Shown here piece by piece: positions 5,430 through 5,788 of a stretch of 5,788 bases of DNA (the stretch's first letter is position 1; each line of letters opens with the position of its first letter). Where the stretch lies: the NCBI GenBank assembly GCA_018109965.1, contig JAGBFE010000373.1:1-5788 (forward strand), in the 5' to 3' direction. Below the pieces are notes generated by a model, which saw only the letters and a list, made by a program, of their open reading frames with translations, was not told the origin of the DNA and ran no database searches. Origin of the DNA: Oscillospiraceae bacterium (GTDB taxonomy: Bacteria > Bacillota_A > Clostridia > Oscillospirales > Ruminococcaceae). Both the position numbers and the translations under genes were made by a program.

Positions 5430-5788
5430 TTATGCGTAGATAAGCCAGATGAGAACATAACCTGTAACCACAGCACAGAGAGTAAACGGGATACCGATGC
5501 TCATAAATTCTTTTGTGGAAACTTCGTAGCCTTCTCTTCTCAGAATACCGCCTGCAGCAATGTTTGCAGAAGCACCAACAGGAGTGATGTTGCCGCCAAG
5601 TGTTGCACCTGCAAGCAAACCAAAGTAAAGCACTGTTGGGTCAACACCAAGAGAAGCAGAAATGCTTGTAACAACAGGAAGCATTGTTGCGGTGTAAGGA
5701 ATGTTATCAATAAATGCGGAAATAATTACCGAGAACCAAACCAGAATTGTGTAAATAAGGAATACATTGTCCCCGCTTACAGCAACAA
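5430..5788 (-). CDS. ArsB/NhaD/SLC13-type membrane transporter, C-terminal part (5' end missing)
   Basis: The frame is open to the right edge, so the gene begins outside the window; 118 C-terminal residues are visible of a protein that in this family is usually 400-450 long. It is a polytopic inner-membrane permease of the ion transporter superfamily, whose members move arsenite, exchange sodium for protons, or carry dicarboxylates. Visible parts: a membrane segment running into SAFIDNIPYTATMLPVV, a conserved loop of the family; a second hydrophobic stretch with GATLGGNITPVGASANI, the Gly/Asn/Pro-rich re-entrant hairpin motif that forms the transport site in this superfamily; a short polar loop (LRREGYEVSTKEF); and a last helix (about 22 residues) ending in YA. 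The Met at 5684 is inside the conserved region and is not the start. The stop is followed by a shared two-way terminator. Superfamily is firm; the transported ion cannot be decided from this fragment. Confidence 0.9.
   Translation of the reverse strand, partial: VAVSGDNVFLIYTILVWFSVIISAFIDNIPYTATMLPVVTSISASLGVDPTVLYFGLLAGATLGGNITPVGASANIAAGGILRREGYEVSTKEFMSIGIPFTLCAVVTGYVLIWLIYA

Noticed and set aside
5430..5684. Stand-alone small membrane protein starting at 5684
   Set aside because: The frame stays open to the window edge and the upstream residues continue the conserved transporter motif SAFIDNIPYTAT, so this Met is internal.

Overview
The window reads as a chromosomal housekeeping stretch from a low-to-mid G+C Gram-positive bacterium, most likely a member of the Clostridia (Bacillota). 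The grounds are strong AAGGAGG-type ribosome binding sites, hairpin plus T-run terminators after most genes, a YkpA-type ABC-F protein very like those of Bacillota, a three-domain M24B aminopeptidase, and a double peptidoglycan-binding-domain protein of a type common in spore formers. The genus cannot be fixed from the sequence alone. No mobile element, CRISPR array, rRNA or tRNA was seen.

Layout, left to right: (1) the 3' 524 codons of a three-domain Xaa-Pro aminopeptidase, + strand, cut by the left edge and closed by a strong terminator; (2) a small membrane-anchored protein of unknown function, + strand, with its own extended -10 promoter and terminator; (3) a minus-strand protein made of two PG_binding_1 repeats with no enzyme domain or signal peptide, convergent with gene 2; (4) an AT-rich divergent intergenic region with an inverted repeat; (5) a 532-aa YkpA/YbiT-type ABC-F translation factor, + strand, with its own terminator; (6) a 240-aa nitroreductase-like flavoprotein of the TM1586 type, + strand; (7) the C-terminal 118 residues of an ArsB/NhaD/SLC13-type membrane transporter, minus strand, cut by the right edge, sharing a two-way terminator with gene 6.

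The genes look like independent single-gene units: each complete + strand gene is followed by its own terminator and orientations alternate. There is no visible shared pathway. Two of them (peptidase, ABC-F) fit general protein metabolism, but that is only a loose grouping.

The most interesting signal is in the ABC-F protein. Every altered nucleotide-site motif (Walker A Lys to Gln, Q-loop Gln to Lys, Walker B catalytic Glu to Gln in the second ATPase domain, and the LSGGE signature of the first domain changed to LNGRD) belongs to the same composite ATP site, while the other site is fully canonical. The window does not contain an obvious undescribed multi-gene system.
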